Shown: positions 17,606 to 26,201 of the stretch, in pieces
How positions within the stretch are numbered: the first letter of the stretch is position 1
Layout: each line of letters begins with the position of its first letter
DNA from: DAITPV01 sp050692555
GTDB taxonomy: Bacteria; Actinomycetota; UBA4738; CALAEC01
Length of the DNA stretch: 64,000 nucleotides
Direction of reading: 5' to 3'
Assembly: GCA_050692555.1 (NCBI GenBank)
Contig: JBOGVS010000002.1
Location: 62,001 to 126,000 of the forward strand
Translations under genes and position numbers: made by a program
The notes under the pieces: generated by a model
The model's database searches: none
Seen by the model: the letters and a program-made list of their open reading frames with translations, nothing else
What the model was told of the DNA's origin: nothing

Positions 17606-19553
17606 GGGAGCTGCCGGGGCCGTCCTTGTCGTGGTGGACGCTCCGGCGGGCCACGGCGATCCCGGTGCCCTCGCGATGACCGTTTCGCGGCGCTCGCTTC
17701 CCCAGGCCCTCGAGCAGCTTGACCAGGTCGTCCTTCTCGATGGTCTCCCGCTCGATCAGCGCCGCGGCGATCTCGTCGAGCTTCGACCGCTCCGTCTGGA
17801 GGATCTCCAGGGCCTCGTCGTGGGCCTCGTCGATCAGTCTGCGAACCTCGGAGTCGATCTCGAACGCCACCTGGTCGGAGTAGTCCGGCTGGGTGGCGAA
17901 GTCCCGGCCCAGGAACACCTCGCCCTGACGCTGCCCCAGGGTGAGCGGCCCGAGCTGATCCGACATCCCGTATTCGGTGACCATGCCCCGGGCGATCTTG
18001 GTGGCCCGCTCCAGATCGTTTTGGGCACCGGTGGTGACATCCCCGATGACCATCTCCTCCGCCACCCGGCCACCGAGCAGCATGGCCAGCTCGTCGATCA
18101 TCTCTGACCGGGTTACCAGGAACTTGTCCTCGGTGGGAAGCGTCTGGGTGTACCCCAGCGCGCGCCCTCTGGGGATGATCGAGATCTTGTGCACCGGGTC
18201 GGAGTTGGGCAGCACGTGAGCCACCAGCGCGTGGCCGCCCTCGTGGTACGCGATGATCCGCTTCTCCCGCTCGGAGATCAGCCGGGTCTTGCGCTCGGGC
18301 CCGGCCATCACCCGGTCGATGGCCTCCTCGAGCTCGTACATGCTGATCGCCGACTTGCTACGCCGCGCGGTGAGCAACGCGGCCTCGTTGAGCACGTTGG
18401 CCAGGTCGGCGCCGGTGAACCCCGGGGTGCGACGAGCCACCACGTCCACATCCACTTCCGTGTCGAGCGGCTTGCCCTTGCCGTGGACCTTGAGGATCCC
18501 CCGACGGCCCTCCAGGTCCGGCCGGTCGATCACCACCTGCCGGTCGAACCGTCCGGGGCGAAGGAGCGCGGGGTCCAGGATGTCGGGGCGGTTCGTCGCG
18601 GCCATCAGGATCACCGCGGTGCGGGTGTCGAACCCGTCCATCTCCACAAGGAGCTGGTTGAGGGTCTGCTCCCGCTCGTCGTGGCCACCACCCAGTCCCG
18701 CGCCTCGGTGCCTGCCCACCGCGTCGATCTCGTCGATGAACACGATGGCCGGAGCGTTGGTCTTGGCTTGCTCGAACAGGTCGCGGACCCGAGCCGCCCC
18801 CACGCCCACGAACATCTCCACGAAGTCGGATCCGGAGATCGAGAAGAACGGGACGCCGGCCTCTCCGGCCACCGCCCGAGCCAGTAGGGTCTTGCCGGTC
18901 CCCGGTGGCCCGTACAGCAGCACTCCCCTGGGTATCTTGGCTCCCATGGCCTGGAACTTCACCGGGTTCTCCAGGTACTCCTTGACCTCCCGGAGCTCCT
19001 CGACGGCCTCGTCGACGCCGGCGACGTCGTCGAACGTGGTCTTGGGCTGGTCCTTGGTGACCTGGCGAGCCTTGGACTTGCCGAACTGGAGCACCCGGTT
19101 CCCGCCGCCCTGGCCCTGATTGAAGATGAACAGGAAGATCCCGAACAGCAGGATGAACGGCAGGATGTTGATCAGGACGTTGACGATGGTGGAGCCCTTC
19201 TGCGGGTCGGCTTGTACGTCGACCCCGGCGTCCTTCAGGTTGGTGACCAGCTCGTCCTGATACTCGAGGGGGTACTCGGCCCGGAACGGACGGTTGCCGG
19301 CGAGCTCCCCCTGGACCACTTGCTCGCGTTCCAGGAACACGGCGGACTCCACCTTCCCCTCCGAGGCCAGCGATTCGAGCTCGGTGAAGGTGATCTTGTC
19401 CGCAGCCGGGCCCCGGCTGCTGAAGTTGACGAACAACCACAGAGCCCCAAGCACCACCAGGAGGTAGAGGAGCGGACCACGAAGGAGCCGACGGATGTTC
19501 AACTCGTTGCGCTTCGTGGGGGCTCCCTTCCGGCGGGGACCGCGACCGACCAA
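17598..19553 (-). CDS. ftsH: ATP-dependent zinc metalloprotease FtsH
   Basis: A membrane-bound AAA+ protease that degrades misfolded membrane proteins and short-lived regulators. Two membrane segments (about residues 26-44 and 124-145) flank an extracytoplasmic domain. Walker A GPPGTGKT is at 215-222; Walker B IVFIDEIDA, the SRH region with RPGRFDR, and the zinc site HEGGH follow. Length as called is 651 residues. The start is uncertain: TTG at 19553 lies only 4 nt from a TACCAT box, so a leaderless message might instead use a later TTG near 19502, which would give 634 residues. Confidence 0.95.
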   Translation of the reverse strand: MVGRGPRRKGAPTKRNELNIRRLLRGPLLYLLVVLGALWLFVNFSSRGPAADKITFTELESLASEGKVESAVFLEREQVVQGELAGNRPFRAEYPLEYQDELVTNLKDAGVDVQADPQKGSTIVNVLINILPFILLFGIFLFIFNQGQGGGNRVLQFGKSKARQVTKDQPKTTFDDVAGVDEAVEELREVKEYLENPVKFQAMGAKIPRGVLLYGPPGTGKTLLARAVAGEAGVPFFSISGSDFVEMFVGVGAARVRDLFEQAKTNAPAIVFIDEIDAVGRHRGAGLGGGHDEREQTLNQLLVEMDGFDTRTAVILMAATNRPDILDPALLRPGRFDRQVVIDRPDLEGRRGILKVHGKGKPLDTEVDVDVVARRTPGFTGADLANVLNEAALLTARRSKSAISMYELEEAIDRVMAGPERKTRLISEREKRIIAYHEGGHALVAHVLPNSDPVHKISIIPRGRALGYTQTLPTEDKFLVTRSEMIDELAMLLGGRVAEEMVIGDVTTGAQNDLERATKIARGMVTEYGMSDQLGPLTLGQRQGEVFLGRDFATQPDYSDQVAFEIDSEVRRLIDEAHDEALEILQTERSKLDEIAAALIERETIEKDDLVKLLEGLGKRAPRNGHREGTGIAVARRSVHHDKDGPGSSLG

Positions 19554-19640
19554 AGCGATGGTAGCACAGGGCCTTGAGAACGGACCCCACGGCCGGACGA
19601 AGACGAACTATCGGCCACGCGCGCTTCCCGTCGCGCGCGG

Positions 19641-20030
19641 CTAGCCGGTTTCCGGAGTCCGGATCCCGGTGTCCAGGACCACGTCGACCTGGACGTAGAC
19701 GCCGGGCTCGACCGTGACGGCTGTGGGACGGCCGGCCCGTGCCCCGGTGCCGGCGGGCTCGGCGATCAGCACGTAGTCGCCGGGCTCGAGGTCGACCACG
19801 AACGTCCCGTCTGCCTCGGTCTCGACGGTCTCGACCGTCTCACCGTTCGACTCCACTCGTACGGTGGCCTGGACGGGCTCTGGAGGGCACGGGGAGGTCA
19901 CGGTCTCCACGGGACAGGTGGGAGCCAGGACCACCCGGCCGCGGACGCCGGATCCGCCGGCTCCAGGAGCGGCCTCGGCGCAAGCCACCAGAACAACGGC
20001 GGCGGCCACCATGAGCGATGCACGTTTCAT
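19641..20030 (-). CDS. Small lipoprotein with carboxypeptidase-regulatory-like fold
   Basis: A 129-residue secreted lipoprotein. The N-terminal signal MKRASLMVAAAVVLVAC ends in a lipobox with Cys17 as the lipid site. The mature part starts with a Gly-rich segment and then has strands such as GRVVLAPTCPVETVTSPCPP and TEADGTFVVDLEPGDYVL, which suit a small transthyretin-like or Cna-B/CarboxypepD-reg beta-sandwich. Two Cys in the loop could form a disulfide. It sits between hpt and ftsH on the same strand; mycobacteria also have a lipoprotein gene (lpqG) close to hpt, but no sequence relation is claimed. Function unknown. Confidence 0.8.
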   Translation of the reverse strand: MKRASLMVAAAVVLVACAEAAPGAGGSGVRGRVVLAPTCPVETVTSPCPPEPVQATVRVESNGETVETVETEADGTFVVDLEPGDYVLIAEPAGTGARAGRPTAVTVEPGVYVQVDVVLDTGIRTPETG

Positions 20031-20082
20031 ATTTCGTTGGACCCTCGGAGCGGAGCGGAAGGTTCCCGTCGGAGGCCCGGTC

Positions 20083-20700
20083 TCAGCCGGCCAGGTCCTC
20101 GTACGCCTCGGGCTTCAGGGTCGCAACGTAGGGGAGGTTGCGGTACTTCTCGGCGAAGTCGAGGCCGTACCCGACCACGAACACCGGAGGAATCTCGAAC
20201 CCCTTGTACTTGATGTCCAGGTTCACCCGCTGGACCTCCGGCTTCTGCATCAGCGCGAAGACCTCAAGCGTTGCCGGACGCCGGGCCCGGAGGTTCTTGA
20301 GCAGGTAGGCCAGGGTCAGGCCGGAGTCCACGATGTCCTCCACCAGCAGCACGTTGCGGCCCTCGATGTCGTGGTCGAGGTCCTTGAGGATCCGGACCAC
20401 GCCCGAGGTCTTGGTGGCGGCGCCGTACGAGGACACCGCCATGAAGTCGAAATGCAGGGGGAGCCGGATGTGCCGGGACAGGTCGGCCATCACCACGAAC
20501 GCGCCCTTGAGGACGCCGACCAACAGCAGGTCCTGGCCGCGATAGTCCTGGGTGATGCGGTCGGCGAGAGATCGGATCTTGGCCTGGATCTCCTCGCCGG
20601 AGATCAGGATGCGATCGATGTCGCCCTCGAACTCCGCCACGTGGCTGAGCAGTGTATCGGCCGGCTTCTCGTCCTGTAGGTGCTCCACCCTTGTGCTCAC
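20083..20700 (-). CDS. hpt: Hypoxanthine phosphoribosyltransferase
   Basis: This purine-salvage enzyme converts hypoxanthine or guanine plus PRPP into IMP or GMP. The 205-residue protein has GVLKGAFVVMADL, SSYGAATKTSG and the PRPP-binding motif VLLVEDIVDSGLTL, then FVVGYGLDFAEKYRNLPYV near the C-terminus. The GTG at 20700 overlaps the tilS stop as GTGA, so the hpt-tilS pair conserved across bacteria is intact and coupled here. Confidence 0.95.
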   Translation of the reverse strand: MSTRVEHLQDEKPADTLLSHVAEFEGDIDRILISGEEIQAKIRSLADRITQDYRGQDLLLVGVLKGAFVVMADLSRHIRLPLHFDFMAVSSYGAATKTSGVVRILKDLDHDIEGRNVLLVEDIVDSGLTLAYLLKNLRARRPATLEVFALMQKPEVQRVNLDIKYKGFEIPPVFVVGYGLDFAEKYRNLPYVATLKPEAYEDLAG

Positions 20701-21746
20701 CGCTCCCCCTCTCGGGCCCGTGGGGAAGGACGAGAGATTCGAACATACCGCTTGGCCCGTTCCGCCATCAACTCTCCGGGCAGGTCGACCCGGCGCCCGG
20801 GACGGGCCGACGACAGTTCCAGGACCGCGGCGATGTGCGCCGCACCGGCCTCCTCCCATCCCCCACCCATGGCGGATGCCAGGCGGAGCGCCTGGCGGAT
20901 CACCCGGGCGGCGATGGGCCGGGGAAGGGCCGCCAGCGCGGCGGCGTCCAGGCGAACCTCCTCGTCGAGCACGGTGGTGATCCGGCCGGCGGCGTCGGAG
21001 GCCACCGCCTCCAGGTAGGCGGCGTCGGACCGGACGTGCTCGGCGGTCCGGGCCAGCGTGGCTCGGAGGTTCCGGTCCAGGCGTTCCTCGAGGAACGGCA
21101 GGACGTCACCACGGACCCGGTTCCGGAGGAACCGCGGATCCAGGTTCGAGGGATCCTGGCGCGGCCGGAGGCGCAGCGCCCGGCAGAAGGCCACGATCTC
21201 CTGGCGGGTCACAGACAGGAGCGGCCGCACCGCCGTGAGCCCCAGTGGAGGGACCGAGGCCACCGGGGCGATCCCCGCCACCGCCTCCAGGCCGCCGCCC
21301 CGGGCCAGGCCCAGCAACACGGTCTCGGCCTGGTCGTCGAGCGTGTGACCGAGGGCGGCCCGGTCGGCTCCGGCCTCGGCGGCCACCTCGGTGAGCGCCG
21401 CGTACCGGGCCAGGCGGGCCCACGCTTCGACGGATTGACCGGCCCGCGGCCGGTCGATCGCCTCGCGCAGGAGGAACGGAAGGCCCAGTCGGTCGGCCTG
21501 TCGCCGAACGTACGCGGCGTCAGCCTCGGACCCGGCTCGGAGTCGATGGTCGAAGTGGAACACCGCCAGCCGGATCCGGAACAGCCGCCGGAGCAGGACC
21601 AGCGCGTGGAGCAGACACAGGGAGTCGGGCCCACCCGAGCATGCCACCATGACGGTCTGTCGGGCCTCGAACATGCGGTGCTTCCTGGCGGTGGCGGTGA
21701 CCCGCTCCAGCACGCGGGCGACCGGCGGCGGGCGCCGACCGGCCAT
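20697..21746 (-). CDS. tilS: tRNA(Ile)-lysidine synthase
   Basis: This enzyme attaches lysine to C34 of the CAU-anticodon tRNA-Ile, switching it to AUA decoding. The PP-loop SGGPDS is at residues 37-42 of the 349-residue protein, and HFDHRLR, GHTLDDQAETVLLGLARG and RPLLSVTRQEI follow as in the family. The ATG at 21746 overlaps the stop of the DUF2342 gene as TGATG, which favours it over a longer in-frame extension. The C-terminal substrate-binding part is short, as usual in actinobacteria. Confidence 0.94.
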   Translation of the reverse strand: MAGRRPPPVARVLERVTATARKHRMFEARQTVMVACSGGPDSLCLLHALVLLRRLFRIRLAVFHFDHRLRAGSEADAAYVRRQADRLGLPFLLREAIDRPRAGQSVEAWARLARYAALTEVAAEAGADRAALGHTLDDQAETVLLGLARGGGLEAVAGIAPVASVPPLGLTAVRPLLSVTRQEIVAFCRALRLRPRQDPSNLDPRFLRNRVRGDVLPFLEERLDRNLRATLARTAEHVRSDAAYLEAVASDAAGRITTVLDEEVRLDAAALAALPRPIAARVIRQALRLASAMGGGWEEAGAAHIAAVLELSSARPGRRVDLPGELMAERAKRYVRISRPSPRAREGER

Positions 21747-22804
21747 CAGGTCCGGGCGAGGCGCTCCACCCAGTCGTCGGGCCGGGCGATCTCGGCGAGG
21801 GTGGGGAGGTTCTCGGGGCGGTCCCACACCCGGAAGAACCCTTCCGGACGGGCCAGGTTGACCACCTCGGCCACGAACCGCTCCCCCAGGTCGTACTGGC
21901 GAACCTTCACGTCCAGCCCCACCGCTCGCTGAACCATCTTGTTGAAGCCCTGCCGGGTGCGGCGGCGATGGAGCACCGTGCGCATGCGAGAGGCCTCCCG
22001 AACTCGGCCCTCAGACAGCGTGTCCATCACGTAGTTGCCGTGCCCCTCGAGCAGGGACATCACGGCCTGCATCCGGCGGAACTTCTCTCGCTGCTCGGGG
22101 CTCATCAGCGCGAAGATCCATCCCATGTCCCGCCACGAGCTCGATCCCCGGCCCAGCTCCTCCCGGGCCCGGCGGAGCCGCTCGATGAGCTTGCGGGTGT
22201 CCAGCTCCAGCGTGGACAGGTAGCCCTTCACCAGCTGGTCGAGGTACGGACGAAGCCAGGGGACCCCTTCGAACTGAACCCGGTGGGTGACCTCGTGGAG
22301 CGCGATCCACAGCCGGAAGTCCCGGCGAGGGAAGGCGTGCTGCTTCTCGAGCTCGGCGATGTTGGCTCCGACGAAGTAAAGGAGGTCCCGGTCGTCGGGG
22401 GGGAGGAACAGGTCGTACTGGCCCAGGACCTTGCGGGCCAGGTACCCCATGATCCCTCCGATCTGTGCCGCCAGGACCTTGCGACGGACCGGGGCCATGG
22501 CGCCCTCGAGGCGTCGGCCCAGGACCCGTTGGGCCACCGGCTCCAGGAGCTGCTCGAAGCCGCGAAGGTTCTGCTCGATCCACTCGGACCGTGTCATGAC
22601 CCAGGGGCGTGACGGCGGTCCCTGGACCTGGAGGCCGGTGAGCCCCGTGACCAAATCGTCGGCTTCGGCGACGACGTCGGCCATCTCCTCGTCCAGGAGG
22701 GCGCGGTCGGTGCCCCCGAGTGGCGTGGCAGCTCCGGCGATCCCCCTGCCGATCCGGGCCGCGCTCTCCCAGTCGACCAGCCTGGCCGCAGCGGTCCCGT
22801 CCAC
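21746..22804 (-). CDS. DUF2342 zinc-dependent metalloprotease-like protein
   Basis: A 352-residue protein of the actinobacterial family called zinc-dependent metalloprotease or coenzyme F420 biosynthesis-associated protein. HEVTH in the middle (ALHEVTHRVQFEGVPW) is a zincin HExxH motif, and LEGHGNYVMD further on may supply a third ligand. It precedes tilS and hpt, the order also found in Mycobacterium tuberculosis (Rv3626c-tilS-hpt, from memory). The GTG at 22804 shares one base with the preceding TAG stop. The real substrate is not known, and a direct role in F420 synthesis is not shown by anything here. Confidence 0.88.
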   Translation of the reverse strand: MDGTAAARLVDWESAARIGRGIAGAATPLGGTDRALLDEEMADVVAEADDLVTGLTGLQVQGPPSRPWVMTRSEWIEQNLRGFEQLLEPVAQRVLGRRLEGAMAPVRRKVLAAQIGGIMGYLARKVLGQYDLFLPPDDRDLLYFVGANIAELEKQHAFPRRDFRLWIALHEVTHRVQFEGVPWLRPYLDQLVKGYLSTLELDTRKLIERLRRAREELGRGSSSWRDMGWIFALMSPEQREKFRRMQAVMSLLEGHGNYVMDTLSEGRVREASRMRTVLHRRRTRQGFNKMVQRAVGLDVKVRQYDLGERFVAEVVNLARPEGFFRVWDRPENLPTLAEIARPDDWVERLART

Positions 22805-23892
22805 TAGCCGGCGTCGGCCTTCTCACGAGCGGCCTTGATCGCGGCGGCCCGCGCGCGACTCTCGGCGATGGGTCGGGCCATCCCCGCGTCGAGCTGCTCT
22901 TGGAGGACCCGCTCGAACGTCTCGCGATCGAGATCTCCGGCCGGAGCAGAGGGCTTGGGAGGCTCCTCTTCCTTCTTCTCCGCCGGAGCCGGGGCCTCGA
23001 CCTTCGTCGGAGGCTCCTCGGCCGTCTCGGCCTCCACCTTCGGGGACGGCTCCTCGACCACCTCGGGCTCCTTGGCCCCTGCGGCCTCCTGCTTGGCCTC
23101 GGTCTCCGCGGCTGCTTCCTCCTTCTTCTCTTCCTCTTTCTCGGCCTCCGGGGCAGGCTCCGCCGGCTTGGCCGGCTCGGGTGGGGCGGCGGGGGCGGTC
23201 TCCGCTGCGGGCGCGGGTTCCGCGGCCCCGGACGCCTTGGCCCGGGCCGCACGGACGGCCGCGGCCTTGGCCCGTCCCTCCGCCACCCTTCGGTCGACCC
23301 CCTTGTCCAGCTGGGTCTTCAGCTCTCGCTCGTAGACTTCCTGGTCCGGCTCCACGTGCGCCGGGGCGGCGCGAGCCGGAGCTGCAGGCTTCGGCTCCTC
23401 CTTGGGGGGCGCCTCCGTCTGGGCCGCTTCCGCGGCGGTCCCGGTCTTGGCCTCGGCCGGCACGGCTTCCGCGGGAGCCTTACCACCCTCGGCCTCCGTG
23501 GGAGCCGGGACCTGCTCGGCCGCGGTCTTCACCTCGGCTGCCGGCGGCGCCGGCGGTGTGGTCGAGGCCGCGGCGACCTGCTCGACGCGGGGAGCGGCGA
23601 TGGCGGCCGCTGCGAACTGCGGCTGCCGTCGTCGCTGGGGGACCTTCGGTGGCTCCTCCCGGCCGAAGAACCGCGACGACAGGCGAACGTAGGCGACCCC
23701 GAGGAACAGAACGAGCCCCACAGCGCCGAGCGCGATGGGGAACGCCATCCAGTACGTCCACTCCCTGACCGGCTCGGGTGTCTCCCCCGGGATGGGGGTC
23801 TGCTGCGCGGAAGCCGTCAGCGGAACCAGAACGAGCAGCACGACACCGATGGCAACGAGCAGCAGCTTCAGACGTGAGCGGGGAGCCAGCAT
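22804..23892 (-). CDS. Membrane-anchored Ala/Glu/Pro-rich protein with duplicated helical module
   Basis: A 362-residue protein not assigned to a family. It has an N-terminal signal or membrane segment (about 8-29), a second membrane segment (about 50-70), then a very acidic, Ala/Pro/Glu-rich cytoplasmic or exported tail. Two copies of a roughly 38-residue helical unit stand out: one begins with DQEVYERELKTQLDKGV, the other ends the protein and begins with DRETFERVLQEQLDAGM; both finish in AAAxxAAREKA-like helices. Low-complexity charged linkers separate them. It is first in the operon with DUF2342, tilS and hpt. A TAGAAT box stands 10 nt before the ATG at 23892. Confidence 0.75.
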   Translation of the reverse strand: MLAPRSRLKLLLVAIGVVLLVLVPLTASAQQTPIPGETPEPVREWTYWMAFPIALGAVGLVLFLGVAYVRLSSRFFGREEPPKVPQRRRQPQFAAAAIAAPRVEQVAAASTTPPAPPAAEVKTAAEQVPAPTEAEGGKAPAEAVPAEAKTGTAAEAAQTEAPPKEEPKPAAPARAAPAHVEPDQEVYERELKTQLDKGVDRRVAEGRAKAAAVRAARAKASGAAEPAPAAETAPAAPPEPAKPAEPAPEAEKEEEKKEEAAAETEAKQEAAGAKEPEVVEEPSPKVEAETAEEPPTKVEAPAPAEKKEEEPPKPSAPAGDLDRETFERVLQEQLDAGMARPIAESRARAAAIKAAREKADAG

Positions 23893-23902
23893 GGCGGCCG
23901 GG

Positions 23903-23959
23903 ATTCTAGCAAATCGTCCCTCACACTCATCCTAGGCCGATTCCGCGCCGAGTTACCAT
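23903..23959. promoter_or_regulatory. Divergent promoter region with two -10 boxes
   Basis: TAGAAT on the minus strand (23903-23908) lies 10 nt before the ATG at 23892, and TACCAT on the plus strand (23954-23959) lies 7 nt before the ATG at 23967. The second box covers an earlier in-frame ATG (23958), so the 23967 start is preferred for the L,D-transpeptidase. The spacing suggests leaderless or almost leaderless transcripts in both directions. No clear -35 is seen. Confidence 0.45.
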
Positions 23960-23966
23960 GGCACTG

Positions 23967-24710
23967 ATGCTCGTGCGAACAACGATCATCGTGGCGCTGC
24001 TGGCGACCGCGTGCAGTACCAGTCAGTCGGCTCCGCCTCCCGTAAAGGCCGTTCCCTCCGTGGCCGAGCCCTCGCCGGTTCCCTCCCCGGAGCCGGAGCC
24101 GGAGCCCGAGCCGGAGAGAAGCCTGATCGCCGAGGCCACGGTGCCGACGGTCCGGGTGTTCCGGGACCCGGAGGACCGGAAGCCGTTCACCACCTTCGAG
24201 AACCCCGGGCCGTGGGAGATCCCCAGGGTGTTCTTGGTCCGGCAGGTCCGCGACGACTGGCTGCGCACCTACCTGCCGATGCGTCCCAACGAGGCCAGCG
24301 GCTGGATCGAGTCCAAGGACGTGAAGCTGCTGGAGACCACGTACCGGCTGCTCGTCGACCTCTCCAGCAACCGGCTGACGGTGTTTCATCGGGACTCGGC
24401 GGTGATGCGGGAGCCGGTGGCCGTGGGAACAGGGGGAACCCCCACGCCAACCGGAAGCTTCTACATCACGATGCTGGTCCGCCCCACGAACCAGGCCGCC
24501 TACGGGCCGTACGCCTTCGGCCTGTCCGCGTACTCCGAGGTGCTGTTCACCTTCGCGGGGGGGGATGGCCAGGTGGGGATCCACGGGACCGCCGACACGG
24601 CCTCCATCGGCCGGGACGTGAGCCACGGATGCATCCGGGTCCGCAACGACGCCATCACCCGGATGGCCAACCTGCTCCCCCTGGGCACCCCGGTGGAGAT
24701 CAGGAGGTAG
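23967..24710 (+). CDS. L,D-transpeptidase (YkuD domain) lipoprotein
   Basis: A 247-residue exported enzyme that would form 3-3 peptide cross-links in peptidoglycan or anchor proteins to it. A lipobox (LLATAC) ends the signal sequence; a Pro/Glu repeat linker (PEPEPEPEPE) spans the wall zone. A small beta domain of SH3 character (DDWLRTYLPM) precedes the YkuD domain, which runs from YRLLVDLSSNRLTVF to the end. The catalytic motif is HGTADTASIGRDVSHGCIRV with Ser-His-Gly-Cys at the active site. The ATG at 23958 is an alternative start but falls inside the putative -10 box. Confidence 0.92.
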   Translation: MLVRTTIIVALLATACSTSQSAPPPVKAVPSVAEPSPVPSPEPEPEPEPERSLIAEATVPTVRVFRDPEDRKPFTTFENPGPWEIPRVFLVRQVRDDWLRTYLPMRPNEASGWIESKDVKLLETTYRLLVDLSSNRLTVFHRDSAVMREPVAVGTGGTPTPTGSFYITMLVRPTNQAAYGPYAFGLSAYSEVLFTFAGGDGQVGIHGTADTASIGRDVSHGCIRVRNDAITRMANLLPLGTPVEIRR

Positions 24711-24774
24711 CAAGCGCCTCAGGCCTGCCCGCTCATTTCTGACCCCGATGTGCCGATACTCCCTCAAGACGGAC

Positions 24775-25992
24775 ATGCGAAAACCCTCCCGGCCCGCAGC
24801 TCTCGTTTCCTTTCTTCTCTGTGTCCTGTTCCTGGGTGGCCAGGCGGCCGCCCGGCCATCCGCCCAGAAGGCCCAGGCCCCCGTGGCCGGGAAGATCGCC
24901 ATGAGCTCAGGCCGGACCGGAGATCCCGAAATCTTCCTGATGGAGCACGACGGCTCGGGCCTCCACCGGCTCACGTATCAGGCAGGGATCGACTCTCAGC
25001 CCGCGTGGTCGCCCGACGGCTCCCGTCTGGCGTTCACCAGCACCCGGGACGGGAACAGTGAGATCTACGTCGTCGGCGTGGATGGCTCCGGACTGGCAAA
25101 CCTGACCAACCATCCCGGTGAGGACTTCGGTCCGGCGTGGTCTCCGGACGGCTCCCAGATCGCGTTCCGGTCGCTGCGGGACGGGAACGGCGAGATCTAC
25201 GTGATGGGCGCGGGCGGCTCCAACCCCACCAACCTCACGAACGACCCCGCCGCCGACTTCGAGCCGGCCTGGTCGCCCGACGGCACCGAGATCGCCTTCA
25301 CCTCGTTCCGGGACGGCAACGGGGAGATCTACGTGATGGACTCGGACGGGTCCTTTCCCGATAACCTCACCCAGGACCCCGCCCAGGACGCCGAGCCCTT
25401 CTGGTCTCCGGACGGTGACAGGATCGCGTTCGAGTCCTCGCGGAACTTCAACCTGGACATCTATTCAATGGACTGGGACGGCTCTGGTCAGACCAGGCTG
25501 ACCACGGATCCGGCCGATGACTACGACCCGTCCTGGTCCCCGGACGGAGGCAAGATCGCCTTCGAGTCCTATCGTGACGCGAACAGCGAGATCTACGTGA
25601 TGGGTCCCGACGGATCGGGCCAGACGAACATCACCCGGTCGCCTACGGGGGAGTTCGACCCCGCCTGGCAGCCGATGTCGCCCATGCCGACCGTCACCGG
25701 CGTCAAGGTGCGGGAGGGGAAGCCGGCCAAGTTCACGATCCGGCTCCCCGAACCGCCGGCCACCGCGACGACGCTCAAGTACCAGACCAGGAAGGGCTCC
25801 GCGAAGCCAGGGAAGGACTTCGTCTCGGCCAAGGGAACGCTGACCTTCGCCCCAGGGCAGACCACCGCCGTGGTCAAGGTCAAGACCAAGAAGGACAGCC
25901 GCCGGGAGAAGCGCGAGAGGTTCTTCCTGGAGGTTTCGGTGCTCGGAGCCCCCGGAATGACGGCCAGGGCCACCCTCAAGGACAGCGACTAG
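24775..25992 (+). CDS. Secreted PD40/TolB-like beta-propeller with Calx-beta domain
   Basis: A 405-residue exported protein. After a signal peptide (about residues 1-27), six tandem PD40 blades of about 44 residues run from GKIAMSSGR to WQPMS; each has the pattern I-A-F-x-S-x-R-D-G-N-x-E-I-Y-V-M and ends in P-A-W-S-P-D-G. Six blades would close one TolB-like propeller. The C-terminal ~100 residues (YQTRKGSAKPGKDFVSAKG, LTFAPGQTTAVVKV) form a Calx-beta domain. The upstream ATG at 24748 is possible but would place 9 polar residues before the signal. Binding partner unknown; no catalytic residues are evident. Confidence 0.88.
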   Translation: MRKPSRPAALVSFLLCVLFLGGQAAARPSAQKAQAPVAGKIAMSSGRTGDPEIFLMEHDGSGLHRLTYQAGIDSQPAWSPDGSRLAFTSTRDGNSEIYVVGVDGSGLANLTNHPGEDFGPAWSPDGSQIAFRSLRDGNGEIYVMGAGGSNPTNLTNDPAADFEPAWSPDGTEIAFTSFRDGNGEIYVMDSDGSFPDNLTQDPAQDAEPFWSPDGDRIAFESSRNFNLDIYSMDWDGSGQTRLTTDPADDYDPSWSPDGGKIAFESYRDANSEIYVMGPDGSGQTNITRSPTGEFDPAWQPMSPMPTVTGVKVREGKPAKFTIRLPEPPATATTLKYQTRKGSAKPGKDFVSAKGTLTFAPGQTTAVVKVKTKKDSRREKRERFFLEVSVLGAPGMTARATLKDSD

Positions 25993-26046
25993 CAGCTGAG
26001 GTTTCGGGCCGATCTGAACAGCCAGGTGCGAAGCTCCGGGATTGTG

Positions 26047-26084
26047 TGGTCGGGATCATGACCATGTGGACGGAATCCCGACCA
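26047..26084. repeat. 10-bp perfect inverted repeat, possible terminator
   Basis: TGGTCGGGAT (26047-26056) and its exact complement ATCCCGACCA (26075-26084) enclose an 18-nt loop. It lies between the propeller gene and the tRNA, which converge. No T-run follows on either side, so it may be a U-less bidirectional terminator or a protein-binding palindrome. The 113-bp gap around it holds nothing else recognisable. Confidence 0.5.
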
Positions 26085-26105
26085 GTCTCGCGGAGAGCCC
26101 AGTTG

Positions 26106-26179
26106 AGCCGGAGGCGGGAATCGAACCCGCGACCCCGCGATTACGAATCGCGTGCTCTGCCAGGCTGAGCTACTCCGGC
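26106..26179 (-). tRNA. tRNA-Thr (anticodon CGT)
   Basis: A full cloverleaf folds on the minus strand: acceptor GCCGGAG pairing with CTCCGGC, D arm beginning AGCTCAG, anticodon stem CGCGA/TCGCG with the 7-nt loop TTCGTAA (anticodon CGT, reading ACG), and T arm GCGGG-TTCGATT-CCCGC. The discriminator base is T and CCA is not encoded. It lies just downstream of holB. Confidence 0.95.
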
Positions 26180-26201
26180 GAACACACTCAAGCGTAGCGT
26201 G

